From an uncultured Flavobacterium sp. (GTDB lineage Bacteria > Bacteroidota > Bacteroidia > Flavobacteriales > Flavobacteriaceae): 64,000 nt of DNA. Below are positions 54,775 to 63,949 of the stretch, one piece after another. Each line of letters begins with the position of its first letter. Position 1 is the stretch's first letter. Position numbers and translations under genes: made by a program. The stretch covers positions 186,001-250,000 of the forward strand of contig NZ_CAMLDD010000003.1 in assembly GCF_946478785.1 (NCBI RefSeq), written 5' to 3'. The notes beneath the pieces are model-generated. The model ran no database searches. It saw only the letters and a program-made list of their open reading frames with translations, and was not told the DNA's origin.

Positions 54775-55371
54775 TTACAAATCTTTTTCAAGTGCTTTTC
54801 TAATTCTGCTTAATTGCGTAGGCGTGATTCCTAAATGTGAAGCGATATGATGCAATGCAATTCTTTCCGAAATATCAGGATATCTAGCTAATAACTGAAG
54901 ATATCTTTCAGTTGCATTTTCCATTACTATTGATATTTCTCTTCGTTCTTTTTCGATTACCCAATGTTTTTCTAAATAAGAGATATAGAAGTTTTTTAAA
55001 TCATCCTTTTGGAAAATCAGCTCTTTGTATTTCTTATAATTAATGTTGATAAGAATAGAATCTTCAAGAGCTTCGATTTCAAAATTTGAAGGAGTTTGCT
55101 GTAGCAAAGAAGCTTTCGAACCTGCAAAATCGCCTTCCAGAAATATATTTTTGTTATAAGTATTTCCTGTTGCATCTGTAATAAAAGCTCTCAAAGCGCC
55201 TTTACAGATAAAATAAATCTCTTTTGCAATTTCACCATTTCTTAAAAGCAATTCTCCTTTTTTTACTGATTGAAACTTTACAATGCTTTGAATTAATTCC
55301 CATGAAGTTTGGGAAATAGGAGCGTAGCTTTCGAATTTTGATTTTAAAGCTTCGAGATTTTGAGTTTGCAT
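54775..55371 (-). CDS. Crp/Fnr-family transcriptional regulator
   Basis: 198 residues. Cyclic-nucleotide-binding fold (about 20-115: KKGELLLRNGEIAKEIYFICKGALRAF) and a short C-terminal winged helix (about 145-195: LALHHIASHLGITPTQLSRIRK in outline). The Arg/Glu pair typical of cAMP binding is absent, as is usual in Bacteroidota members, so the ligand is unclear. Good upstream promoter. Confidence 0.9.
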   Translation of the reverse strand: MQTQNLEALKSKFESYAPISQTSWELIQSIVKFQSVKKGELLLRNGEIAKEIYFICKGALRAFITDATGNTYNKNIFLEGDFAGSKASLLQQTPSNFEIEALEDSILININYKKYKELIFQKDDLKNFYISYLEKHWVIEKERREISIVMENATERYLQLLARYPDISERIALHHIASHLGITPTQLSRIRKALEKDL

Positions 55372-55395
55372 TTAAAAGAAGATTTTTATTGGTAT

Positions 55396-55427
55396 CAAAA
55401 GTAAGCATTATTGATAATGACTCACAA
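55396..55427 (-). promoter_or_regulatory. Promoter of the Crp/Fnr gene
   Basis: Minus-strand TTG (55427-55425), 21 bases, then TACTTTTG (55403-55396). It lies 24 bases before the ATG. Confidence 0.6.
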
Positions 55428-55454
55428 GAACCAAACTTGGCGATTTTTTAATCA

Positions 55455-55901
55455 TTAATCAGCATAATGATAAATGCTTTTCTTAATAGTATTTTCCAGC
55501 TTATCAAGAGTTACTTCTGTTACACCGCCTTCATAATTCATTGTAATAGCAACTTTATCTTTAGCAATCTTATAATCAATAGAGATTAATCCGTTTTTAT
55601 TTACTTCAACAGACTTATTTTTACTTGGAATCGCATCTAAATAATATTCTGTTTCTTCCACTTCTTTATTTTTGATAATATTTTTATAAGCTAAATCAAG
55701 ATTTGTATTTTTTAATATACACTCTTTTCCTGCGCCCATTTCTACTTCGATATCCTTACAATCTTCTGTTGCTTTTTTTTCTTTTATAGCAGAGGTTGTG
55801 ATTATTGGTTTTTTTATTGGTTTTAATTCTTCATTAGAATCGATTTTTTTACAATTTGTAAATGCTAAAGCCAAAAACACGATGCATCCTATTTTTTTCA
55901 T
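55455..55901 (-). CDS. Small lipoprotein of unknown function
   Basis: 148 residues. Lipoprotein signal with lipobox cysteine near C18 (LAFTNCKK). Mature region acidic with paired Cys (about 48 and 61, EDCKDIE...GKECIL), possibly a disulphide. No domain recognised. Upstream of the Crp/Fnr gene on the same strand but with a separate promoter downstream. Confidence 0.65.
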   Translation of the reverse strand: MKKIGCIVFLALAFTNCKKIDSNEELKPIKKPIITTSAIKEKKATEDCKDIEVEMGAGKECILKNTNLDLAYKNIIKNKEVEETEYYLDAIPSKNKSVEVNKNGLISIDYKIAKDKVAITMNYEGGVTEVTLDKLENTIKKSIYHYAD

Positions 55902-56245
55902 AAGTATAAGTTTAAGATAGTTTTTTTGTCGTCGTGAATATATTCAATAAAAATCACTCAAGCTGATTTTATTATAAATTAATATTAGAGTTTTTATTAA
56001 AAAATGTTTCAAATGCAATGATAGAAAATCTGCTTGATTGGCCAATTGTAATAATAACTTATAAATCATTAAGATCTGGCAAGTAACTTCTTTTTTCACA
56101 ACTATAAAAATCCGCAATAATCCTTCTTTGGCATATAAAATCATATCATCAGCGTTAAAAAACTTATTCTTAACACTTTCATGGAAAACAAAAAAACGCC
56201 GCAAAACCTAAGTCTCACAGCGTTCCAAAAACAAGTTTAATAATT
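55902..56245. other. Gene-free region with a terminator
   Basis: 344 bases, A/T-rich. The right end holds the terminator of the gene at 56246-57589. An 86-codon minus-strand frame at 56204-55944 is low-complexity, has no promoter and overlaps the terminator, so I do not call it a gene. Confidence 0.5.
56195..56224 (-). terminator. Terminator after the 447-residue secreted protein gene
   Basis: Minus-strand AACGCTGTG ... CGGCGTT with a loop containing GACTTAGGTTT. Closely related to the hairpin at 57713-57742, suggesting a repeat-derived terminator. Confidence 0.6.
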
Positions 56246-57589
56246 TTATTCGTAACAGATATAGTCGATTTTGATTGTTTGTTCCATATTATCTTCTGTA
56301 AAATTGATAGTATCAATTAAATTAGATTCATCTAAATGAAATGTTCCCCAGAGTTTATAAGTATCATTTTGATCTGCGCTTTTTGATTCAGAATAATATT
56401 TTTCAAATGTCCTTTCGTCCTTTTTTTCTAATTTGGATTTTCTGAATTGAAGTACTTCTTTGTTTTGAAATGACGTATAAGTATGAATAAACGGAAAAGT
56501 ATTACTTGCACCGCTGCAATTTTTAGTCCAGACAGAATTGTTTATATAATGCGTAATACAATTATTTTCAAATTTTTCTTCTGAAAAACTATTCATGTAT
56601 GAAAACTTATCGTCAATCATTAAAATGTATCTTTTTTCTAAAACTTTACTATTTTCAAGCCAGAATATATGTGTTGCATTTGCTTCACCAACATTCTGAG
56701 AAAGAATCATTTTGTTGTCACTGTACGTAATGTTAATCATGTGGTTTTCTCCATCTATGATGTTTGTAAGTATCCCATCGTTGTAGATAAAAGTTCTTTT
56801 ATTATTAACTTTTCCTTCATTATAAGAGGAAATGGAGGTTGGCAATCCTTCACTATTAAAATTGATGCTTTTTAAAGGTACCTGCACTCCCTTTTTTTGC
56901 AGGATATAAGCATTAAGTGTTTTTAATTTTGCGTTTCCCTGTTGAAACAACTGAAGATTATCCGCTTCAGTTTCCGGAACAGGCAATGTTAAGGTGCCAA
57001 GTACCGCTTTCATAAGTTCTTTGGATTTGGGAATAGTTTTGTTTTTTTGCAGCAAAGCTAATTCCTTTTTATATTTTCTGGTATTTACGACATAAGAGGA
57101 TTCTTTTTTTCCACCTACATGTTCCGATACAAATTCAGTCGCCATTCTTGTACCTTCTTTTACCTGTACTTTATCGTTCATTTTTCCGCTCCAATAAGCA
57201 AAAGCCTGAAAGGATTGACCATCACCGGTAATATCAAGCGTTTGTAGGTTTTCGAAAATAACATGTGTGTATTTGTTGATATTTATGATTTCCAGATTTT
57301 CTTTTGGGAAATTACGTTTCAGTTCTGCTTGTTCTGAGTAGTAATCTTCTGTAGTGTCGGATGTAGAATATTCGCTTGTATTAACTATAAAAACATATTT
57401 TTTTCCTTTTTGTATGTGTAAAGTGTCTGGTATTATCTTTTCTGCCTGAATAGAAACTTCTTCAGCTATAGCTTCTTCTTTAACTATTGTTGTTTTTGGT
57501 TTTGATTTTGTTTTTTTAACCGTTTTCTTTTGTGAAAAAGCCTGAAATGAGAATGTGAGAATAAGGAGGAGACTTAAGAAATGTTTCAT
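56246..57589 (-). CDS. Secreted protein of unknown function
   Basis: 447 residues. Signal peptide about 1-19 (MKHFLSLLLILTFSFQAFS). A Lys-rich stretch (about 20-40: QKKTVKKTKSKPKTTIVKEE) follows, then a long region of beta-type repeats similar in feel to RHS/YD-like or WG-like repeat scaffolds (TSISSYNEGKVNNKRTFIYNDGILTNI). No named domain I can assign with confidence. Its -7 box lies within a perfect inverted repeat just upstream. Confidence 0.6.
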   Translation of the reverse strand: MKHFLSLLLILTFSFQAFSQKKTVKKTKSKPKTTIVKEEAIAEEVSIQAEKIIPDTLHIQKGKKYVFIVNTSEYSTSDTTEDYYSEQAELKRNFPKENLEIININKYTHVIFENLQTLDITGDGQSFQAFAYWSGKMNDKVQVKEGTRMATEFVSEHVGGKKESSYVVNTRKYKKELALLQKNKTIPKSKELMKAVLGTLTLPVPETEADNLQLFQQGNAKLKTLNAYILQKKGVQVPLKSINFNSEGLPTSISSYNEGKVNNKRTFIYNDGILTNIIDGENHMINITYSDNKMILSQNVGEANATHIFWLENSKVLEKRYILMIDDKFSYMNSFSEEKFENNCITHYINNSVWTKNCSGASNTFPFIHTYTSFQNKEVLQFRKSKLEKKDERTFEKYYSESKSADQNDTYKLWGTFHLDESNLIDTINFTEDNMEQTIKIDYICYE

Positions 57590-57590
57590 T

Positions 57591-57622
57591 TTATATTTGT
57601 AATTAATTTTTTACAAATATAA
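57591..57622. promoter_or_regulatory. Inverted repeat with embedded -7 element
   Basis: Perfect 12-bp arms TTATATTTGTAA and TTACAAATATAA with an eight-base loop. Each arm carries TATATTTG on one strand, so it could be a bidirectional promoter or operator for the gene at 57589. Confidence 0.45.
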
Positions 57623-57712
57623 AACTTTTAATAAAATAATAAATAATAATCTTACAAATTTAAAATCTAAAGTAATTATATTCTAATTGGCTGAATATCA
57701 GTAAAAATAAAA

Positions 57713-57742
57713 AACGCTGTAAAACCAAAGTCTTACAGCGCT
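57713..57742 (-). terminator. Terminator of the RND efflux operon
   Basis: CGCTGTAA / TTACAGCG with a ten-base loop, minus-strand reading followed by TTTTTT. Located 29 bases after the outer-membrane factor stop. Sister to the hairpin at 56195-56224. Confidence 0.78.
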
Positions 57743-57770
57743 TTCAGAAATAAATAATTAAAAACGGGTA

Positions 57771-59189
57771 TTATCTCCAACCACCGCCCAATGCGCGATA
57801 TAACTCGGTATTGGCAGAAAGTTGTGCTCTTTTTATATCAGCTAATTCTAATTCGCTTTGCAATAAACTAGCCTGTGCAGAAAGTACTTCAAGGTATTCC
57901 GCCATTCCGTTTTTGAATAACAGATTAGCATTTTTAATCGCTTGCTGTAATGTTTTTACACGCTCTTGCAGAAAAGCTTCCTGTTGCTGTAATTTTTCAA
58001 CACCCACCAAAGCATCAGCAACTTCACTAACAGCGACTATAACAGACTGCCTGAAATTGATAACCGCTTTTTCTCTTTCAGCAACAGCAATATTATATTG
58101 TGTTCTTACTCTTTTATTGTTGAACAATGGCTGAGTTAGACCTCCGGCCACTGTCCCGAATAAGGAAGCCGGAATATTGAACCAATTGCTGGTTTCGAAC
58201 GAATTAACGCCACCTTGGGCTGTAATTCTCAAGGCTGGATACAAATCTGCTTTTGTGATTCCGACATTCGCATTGGCTACTTTTAAAGCCAGTTCAGCAC
58301 TTTTTACATCAGGTCTTCTACTTACTAGAGAGGATGGAATTCCAGTAGCCGCATTGTTTTTTACTTCAATGGAACTCAATTGAATCGTTCTTTCTTTTGA
58401 ATCAGGAAAAGATCCTGTTAACACGCTCAAAGCATTTTCCTGAATCGCAATGTTTTGTTCTAATAACGGAATCAATTGCGCTGAGTTTAATCTCTGCGCT
58501 TCCGATTGTTGGATAGCCAATGAAGTTACCTGACCGGCATCGTATTTCAGTTTGATGATATTTGTTGTGCTATCATTCAGTTTCAGCGTTTCTTTGGCAA
58601 TTTCCAATTGTGCATCCAGCATCAAAAGATTGTAATATCCTTTAGAAACATTGGCAACAATAGTGGTCTGCAATGCTTTTTTTACCTCTTCAGACTGAAG
58701 ATATTCAGCATACGCTCCTTTTTTTTGATTTTTGATTTTGGCCCAAATATCTGCTTCCCATGAAAGTGTTGCTCCGGCTGTGAAATCATTAATGTGGTTT
58801 TGACCCAAAGCCTGACCCAGGTTTTTCCCTGTAAAACTATTGTCTGACGGATTGCTTGTGCTGGCAGTCACACCCAAATTTACCTGAGGAACATTATTCC
58901 ATTTTGATTGTGTGAATCTGTATTTTGCAATTTCGATGTTTTTAGTGGCGATTTGTAAATCGTTATTTCGAACTACCGCACTGTCGATAAGCTTGATAAT
59001 ATCTTTTTCTGTAAAGAAGTTTTTCCACTCCAAATCGGCAATACTAGTTGTATCTTTTGAAACCGATGCACTCCTGAAATTCTCAGGAAGTGCATCTTTT
59101 GGAGTTTCAATATCCTTCGAAACTTTACAGGATATGAATGTGGTGATCAAAATGGCGACCATCACGATTTTGGTTATATACTTTTTCAT
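57771..59189 (-). CDS. RND efflux outer-membrane lipoprotein (OprM/TolC family)
   Basis: Outer-membrane exit duct of the tripartite efflux pump. The start is the ATG at 59189 (472 residues). This start gives a normal lipoprotein signal with lipobox cysteine C21 (TFISCKVS) and aligns with the upstream relic ORF. An alternative ATG at 59204 overlaps the relic stop (TAATG). Two OEP repeats: LNLGVTASTSNPSDNS and the second half SSLVSRRPDVKSAELALKVANANVGI, the NodT/OprM hallmark. Ends GGGW, typical. Confidence 0.93.
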   Translation of the reverse strand: MKKYITKIVMVAILITTFISCKVSKDIETPKDALPENFRSASVSKDTTSIADLEWKNFFTEKDIIKLIDSAVVRNNDLQIATKNIEIAKYRFTQSKWNNVPQVNLGVTASTSNPSDNSFTGKNLGQALGQNHINDFTAGATLSWEADIWAKIKNQKKGAYAEYLQSEEVKKALQTTIVANVSKGYYNLLMLDAQLEIAKETLKLNDSTTNIIKLKYDAGQVTSLAIQQSEAQRLNSAQLIPLLEQNIAIQENALSVLTGSFPDSKERTIQLSSIEVKNNAATGIPSSLVSRRPDVKSAELALKVANANVGITKADLYPALRITAQGGVNSFETSNWFNIPASLFGTVAGGLTQPLFNNKRVRTQYNIAVAEREKAVINFRQSVIVAVSEVADALVGVEKLQQQEAFLQERVKTLQQAIKNANLLFKNGMAEYLEVLSAQASLLQSELELADIKRAQLSANTELYRALGGGWR

Positions 59190-59203
59190 TTTATAAGTTG
59201 TCA

Positions 59204-59317
59204 TTAAATTTCTGTACAAGTATCTTTTTTAGATTCAAGATCTCTTGAAATTTTATAGGATATGTAAGCGATGCCAATAATTATGGTCACCAAAATTGTC
59301 GTTATATAATTTTCCAT
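59204..59317 (-). CDS. Relic or small membrane ORF copied from the oprM 5' end (37 codons)
   Basis: ATG at 59317 overlaps the pump stop by 16 bases; TAA at 59204 overlaps an ATG (TAATG). One hydrophobic helix (about 4-20). The first 32 codons align without gaps to the first 32 codons of the OM-factor gene, with 14 identical residues (M..YIT.I....I.....IS.K.S.D.E..KD pattern). The lipobox Cys has become Tyr. I infer a decayed partial duplication; a functional small membrane partner of the pump is possible but less supported. Confidence 0.55.
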   Translation of the reverse strand: MENYITTILVTIIIGIAYISYKISRDLESKKDTCTEI

Positions 59318-62300
59318 TCTTTTTCTTCGTTATGAATTACAGCTTCTGGCTTTCCGGAAACTTTTTCTTGTAAATGTTGGAATACGATGAATAAAACAGG
59401 GATGATCAACAACCCTAGAATTACTCCTGAAATCATACCTCCGGCGGCACCAATACTAATCGAATGGTTACCTTGTGCTGACGGTCCTGTTGCGCTCATC
59501 ATCGGAATTAATCCTACTACGAAAGCCAGTGACGTCATGATGATTGGACGTAAACGTAATTTGGCTGCATCAATCGAAGCTTTGACCAATGCCTGTCCGG
59601 ATTTTCGTTTCTGGACGGCGAACTCGACAATCAGAATCGCATTTTTAGCGAGCAGTCCAATAAGCATTACCAATGCTACTTGTACGTAAATGTTGTTTTC
59701 GATTCCGGTCAGGCCGATGGCAACGAAAACTCCAAATATACCTGCAGGTATCGAAAAGATTACTGCTAAAGGCAAAATGTAACTTTCATACTGTGCAGCA
59801 AGTAAGAAATAGATGAAAATCAAACACAGTAAGAAAATCGTTGCCGACTGACCTCCCGAAGAAATTTCTTCACGGGTTTGTCCAGAAAATTCAAATCCAT
59901 AACCTGCAGGTAATTGTTGTGCTGCTACTTCCTCAATTGCTTTGATCGCATCTCCGGAACTAAATCCGGGTTTCGGAATCGCATTTATACCAATTGAGTT
60001 AAACAAGTTATATCTCGAAGCAGTTTCAGAACCATAAATACGGCTTAGTTTTACCAAAGTATTGATTGGAACCATTTCGCCATTTTTGTTTTTCACAAAA
60101 ACCCTGTCAATGGCTGACGGATCTGCTCTGTCGGCAATATCTGCCTGAACAACCACTCGGTAATATTTTCCAAATCGGTTAAAGTCGGAGGCTTGAGCAC
60201 TACCAAAATAAGCCTGCATCGTTTGCAGAATGTCTTTTACTTTAACGCCCAGCTGATCCGCTTTTTCGTCGTTGATATCCAATTGTAATTGTGGATAATC
60301 TGCTTTGAAACTGGTAAATGCTACCGCAATTTCCGGACGTTTCATTAACTCTCCGATGAACTGTTGAGAAATGCCACTAAACTTATCCAGTTTACCTCCG
60401 GTTTTATCCTGAAGAACCATATCTAATGCTTCTACGTTACTAAATCCCGGAACGGTTGGAAAACTAAACACGAAGAAACTTCCACCTGAAATCGCGCCTA
60501 ATTTGCCACGAACTTCATTCATGATTTCATCAATATTTTTTACTTTTCCGCGCTCTTCATTTGGTTTCAACAATACGAAAACAACAGCTGATGAAGGACT
60601 TGTAGAATTGGTCAATAAGTTGAAACCAGAAATTGCGGTTACAAATCGTGATGCATCAAGACCTCTTAAAGTGTTTTCAGCTTCTGTCATTACTTTTTGG
60701 GTTCCGTCAAGAGACGTTCCGGAAGGTGTATTAACGGCAATCGCAATAAAACCCTGATCTTCTGTCGGAATAAAACCTGCAGGAGTTGTTTTAACCATTA
60801 CAATTGTTGCGAAAGTAATTAAAGCCAATCCACCCAAAGAAACCCATTTGTTACGAATTAAGAATTTTAATCCGCCCACATAACGATTGGTTAATGAATC
60901 AAAACTTTTGTTGAATCCGTTAAAGAACTTTTCTTTAAATCCTAGTTTTTTGTAAGGAGTATTTCCGTCGTGTGCTGCATGATTATCTTTTAAGAATAAA
61001 GCGGCAAGGGCAGGACTTAAGGTCAAAGCGTTTATGGCTGAAATTACAATTGCAATGGCCATAGTAAAGGCAAACTGACGATAGAAAACTCCCGTCGAAC
61101 CTTCCATAAATCCAACCGGCAGGAATACAGCAGCCATTACCAGCGTAATCGAGATAATAGCACCCGTAATTTCGTGCATTGCCTCATGTGTTGCTACTTT
61201 TGGAGACAAATGTTTATGTTCCATTTTAGCATGCACGGCTTCGACAACCACAATCGCATCATCCACAACAATACCAATCGCCAGAATTAAAGCGAAAAGC
61301 GTTAGTAAGTTGATCGAGAATCCGAATAACTGCATGAAGAAGAACGTTCCTAAAATGGCTACAGGTACAGCAATCGCCGGAATTAAGGTTGATCTAAAAT
61401 CTTGCAGGAAAATAAATACTACAATAAATACCAATATAAAAGCTTCTAATAAGGTGTGTTTTACCTGATCAATAGATTGATCTAAAGATACTTTTGTACT
61501 ATAGAAAATATTGTGTTTAATTCCGGTTGGGAAATCTTTAGATGCTTTTACCATCAATTTATTAATCGCAACCTGAATATCATTTGAGTTAGAACCTGCT
61601 AACTGAATAACGCCAATTACAATTCCTTTTTTACCATTCAAACGCGTTAAACTGTTATAAGAGTAAGCACCAAGTTCCACTCTGGCAACATCTTTTAAGC
61701 GAAGAATAGAACCGTCAGCATTGGAACGAATCGCAATGTTTTGATAATCCTCAGGTTTGGTAAGTTTTCCTTTATATTTAATTACATATTCAAAAACCTC
61801 TTTACTTCTTTCCCCGAATTTACCCGGAGCAGCTTCTAAACTTTTGTCCTGAATGGCTGCCATCACTTCATTTGGCGTGACATTGTAAGTCGACATTTGG
61901 GTTGGGTTTAACCAGACTCTCATTGAGTAATCTTTAACTCCGCCAAAAATACTGGCAGCACCTACGCCAGGAATACGTTTGATCTCCGGAATAATATTAA
62001 TTTGAGCATAATTTGCCACAAAAGTCTGATCGTATTTCGATTCGTCTTCTGTGTACATACCAATCGCCATGATGAAACTATTTTGTTGTTTTGCGGTGAT
62101 TACACCTTGCTGAACAACCTCTGCAGGCAACTGACTTGTTGCCTGAGCCACTCTGTTCTGAACGTTAACTGCAGCCTGATCGGCATCTGTACCCAATTTA
62201 AAGAAAACTGTAATCGCAAGCGTTCCGTCATTACTCGCTGTTGAACTCATGTAGGTCATGTTCTCAACACCATTTATAGATTCTTCAAGAGAGGGTGCAA

Positions 62301-62481
62301 CCGAACGTAAAACCGTTTCGGCATTCGCTCCCGGATAAACCGCCGTTACCAAAACCGATGGCGGTGCAATATCAGGAAACTGTTGTAAAGGCAATTTTGT
62401 AAGTCCAAGTACACCCAGGATCACCAGTAAAATGGAGATTACGGTTGCCAGTACAGGTCTTTGTATAAATATTTTGAACAT
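59302..62481 (-). CDS. RND efflux permease (HAE1/AcrB type)
   Basis: Inner-membrane proton-driven pump of the efflux system, 1059 residues, with 12 membrane helices. The start MFKIFIQRPVLATVISILLVI is typical. Proton-relay Asp pair in LAIGIVVDDAIVVVEAVHA (about residues 400-420), and the second half has the RxxLRPIIMT hallmark RLRPIIMTS. Large periplasmic domains bind substrate. It overlaps the 37-codon ORF at its end. Probably exports amphiphilic drugs; substrate not determined. Confidence 0.96.
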   Translation of the reverse strand: MFKIFIQRPVLATVISILLVILGVLGLTKLPLQQFPDIAPPSVLVTAVYPGANAETVLRSVAPSLEESINGVENMTYMSSTASNDGTLAITVFFKLGTDADQAAVNVQNRVAQATSQLPAEVVQQGVITAKQQNSFIMAIGMYTEDESKYDQTFVANYAQINIIPEIKRIPGVGAASIFGGVKDYSMRVWLNPTQMSTYNVTPNEVMAAIQDKSLEAAPGKFGERSKEVFEYVIKYKGKLTKPEDYQNIAIRSNADGSILRLKDVARVELGAYSYNSLTRLNGKKGIVIGVIQLAGSNSNDIQVAINKLMVKASKDFPTGIKHNIFYSTKVSLDQSIDQVKHTLLEAFILVFIVVFIFLQDFRSTLIPAIAVPVAILGTFFFMQLFGFSINLLTLFALILAIGIVVDDAIVVVEAVHAKMEHKHLSPKVATHEAMHEITGAIISITLVMAAVFLPVGFMEGSTGVFYRQFAFTMAIAIVISAINALTLSPALAALFLKDNHAAHDGNTPYKKLGFKEKFFNGFNKSFDSLTNRYVGGLKFLIRNKWVSLGGLALITFATIVMVKTTPAGFIPTEDQGFIAIAVNTPSGTSLDGTQKVMTEAENTLRGLDASRFVTAISGFNLLTNSTSPSSAVVFVLLKPNEERGKVKNIDEIMNEVRGKLGAISGGSFFVFSFPTVPGFSNVEALDMVLQDKTGGKLDKFSGISQQFIGELMKRPEIAVAFTSFKADYPQLQLDINDEKADQLGVKVKDILQTMQAYFGSAQASDFNRFGKYYRVVVQADIADRADPSAIDRVFVKNKNGEMVPINTLVKLSRIYGSETASRYNLFNSIGINAIPKPGFSSGDAIKAIEEVAAQQLPAGYGFEFSGQTREEISSGGQSATIFLLCLIFIYFLLAAQYESYILPLAVIFSIPAGIFGVFVAIGLTGIENNIYVQVALVMLIGLLAKNAILIVEFAVQKRKSGQALVKASIDAAKLRLRPIIMTSLAFVVGLIPMMSATGPSAQGNHSISIGAAGGMISGVILGLLIIPVLFIVFQHLQEKVSGKPEAVIHNEEKEWKII

Positions 62482-62492
62482 TGTCGTAAAAA

Positions 62493-63632
62493 TTATTTTT
62501 TAGTAATGATTTGCGCAACTGCTGTTGCTTTTTGAGGCTGGATAACCTGACCTTCCTGAAGTTTGTCGATTCCGCTCAAAACAATCTGGTCGCCGGATTT
62601 TACACCATCACTGATCAGATAGTTGGTACCGCTTTTTCCAATAATAGTAATAGGCATTTTGTTTACCTTGTTCTCTTTATTCAAAGTAAAAACAAACACT
62701 TTATCCTGCATTTCAATCGTAGCCGATTGCGGAACCAGAATAGCATCGTCATGATTGATTCCTAAACGAATTTTTCCGGTATTTCCAGAACGTAAAGTTC
62801 CGTTTGCATTAGTGAAAGTCGCTCTTAAAGTAATCGCACCCGTGTTTTTGTCAAATTGACCGTCTACCATATCAATTTTTCCGGTTTGTGCATAAGCATT
62901 ATTATCAGCCAAAATCAAAGTTACAGGAGGTAATTTTTTGATTTTATCACCCAATGTGTTTCCGGCATATTGTGTTTTGAATTTGATGAAATCAGTTTCA
63001 CCAAGCGAGAAGTAAACAAAAACTTCATGTACATCTGAAAGTTTGGTTAACGGTTCAATATCAGTAGCCGAAACTAAACTTCCTTGTTTTTTAGGCAATC
63101 TTCCAATGTAACCGCTTACTGGTGCTGTCACATTTGTATAGCCTAAATTAATTTTAGCCGATGCGACCATTGCTCTTGCCTGCTCGATATTGGCAGCAGC
63201 AATTTTTTGAGAAGCTTTAGCCGTTTTTAACTGATAATCAGAAACTACTTTGTTTTGAACTAAAGGCGTTAATTTATCCACTTCTAACTGAGCGTTGATC
63301 AATGCCGCTTCAGCTGCATGAAGGCTTGCCAAAGCATTGTTTAACTGCTCACGGAAAGGACGTTCGTTTATTTTGAATAAAGTTTGACCCTTGTTTACAT
63401 AAGCCCCCTCATCTACCAAAACACGGTCAAGGTTTCCGCTTACCTGAGGACGAATTTCAACATCAACAGCTCCTTGTATCGAAGCTGGATATTCAGCATC
63501 CGTAACAGCATCCGAGTTATGGATTGCTAATACAGGCAGGAGTGGGGCTGCCGGAGCAGGAGCCTGTTGTTTATCTGCACAACTGCTTAGAACAAGTGCC
63601 AGAATAAAGCTGGTTATAATTACATTTTTCAT
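62493..63632 (-). CDS. RND efflux periplasmic adaptor lipoprotein (AcrA/MexA type)
   Basis: First gene of the efflux operon. The start is the ATG at 63632, which gives a lipoprotein signal (MKNVIITSFILALVLSSC; lipobox C18). Upstream in-frame Met codons give no signal peptide. About 379 residues. Lipoyl half-motifs (GNLDRVLVDEGAYVNKGQTLFKI and NVTAPVSGYIGRLPKKQGSLV in outline) flank an alpha-helical hairpin. Links pump and outer-membrane duct. Eleven bases separate it from the pump. Confidence 0.95.
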   Translation of the reverse strand: MKNVIITSFILALVLSSCADKQQAPAPAAPLLPVLAIHNSDAVTDAEYPASIQGAVDVEIRPQVSGNLDRVLVDEGAYVNKGQTLFKINERPFREQLNNALASLHAAEAALINAQLEVDKLTPLVQNKVVSDYQLKTAKASQKIAAANIEQARAMVASAKINLGYTNVTAPVSGYIGRLPKKQGSLVSATDIEPLTKLSDVHEVFVYFSLGETDFIKFKTQYAGNTLGDKIKKLPPVTLILADNNAYAQTGKIDMVDGQFDKNTGAITLRATFTNANGTLRSGNTGKIRLGINHDDAILVPQSATIEMQDKVFVFTLNKENKVNKMPITIIGKSGTNYLISDGVKSGDQIVLSGIDKLQEGQVIQPQKATAVAQIITKK

Positions 63633-63715
63633 TTTTTCTATTGGTTTTAATGTGTTGGACATTCTCGTTTTAAAATTTTTATTTCTGGTATGCAGTATGT
63701 TTATTTTTAATAATA

Positions 63716-63936
63716 TTAAATTTTCTAACACTGTTAAGTAAAGTGATGCGAAAATTCAAATAAAAGTGTTTTCCAATTGTGTTTCATAATCGGTATTAAA
63801 TTATTTATCGGTGTTAAGTAATCTGCTAAATGTGTCTGTTTTTTATGTTAATTAAATTATTTATCACTGTTAAGTAAAAGAATAAAAAAAAGGATTTTCT
63901 AATTACTTATTAAATCATTTACCACTGTTAAGTTAA
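63716..63936. promoter_or_regulatory. Four copies of an approximately 26-bp element upstream of the RND operon
   Basis: Copies start at 63716, 63796, 63852 and 63910; consensus TTAAATTATTTA then TCACTGTTAAGTAA. The core TAxCACTGTTA is a perfect palindrome in copy 1 (TAACACTGTTA) and half-palindromic in the others. Spacing 80, 56 and 58 bases. Placed between the adaptor start and the upstream gene, as operators of a pump regulator would be. Confidence 0.6.
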
Positions 63937-63949
63937 AGTGAAATTTTTT
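63733..63949. other. Intergenic region upstream of the RND operon
   Basis: About 220 bases without an ORF. It is mostly occupied by repeats 2-4 of the element above. I found no good TAnnTTTG box for the adaptor gene, so the promoter may need an activator or be non-canonical. Confidence 0.45.

Noticed and set aside
55944..56204. 86-codon minus-strand ORF
   Set aside because: Low-complexity hydrophobic product, no promoter box, overlaps a terminator and is A/T-driven; likely chance.
63716..63936. Repeats upstream of the RND operon considered as a CRISPR array
   Set aside because: Only four diverged copies with unequal spacing (80, 56, 58), partly palindromic, no Cas genes; better read as operators or a dispersed repeat.
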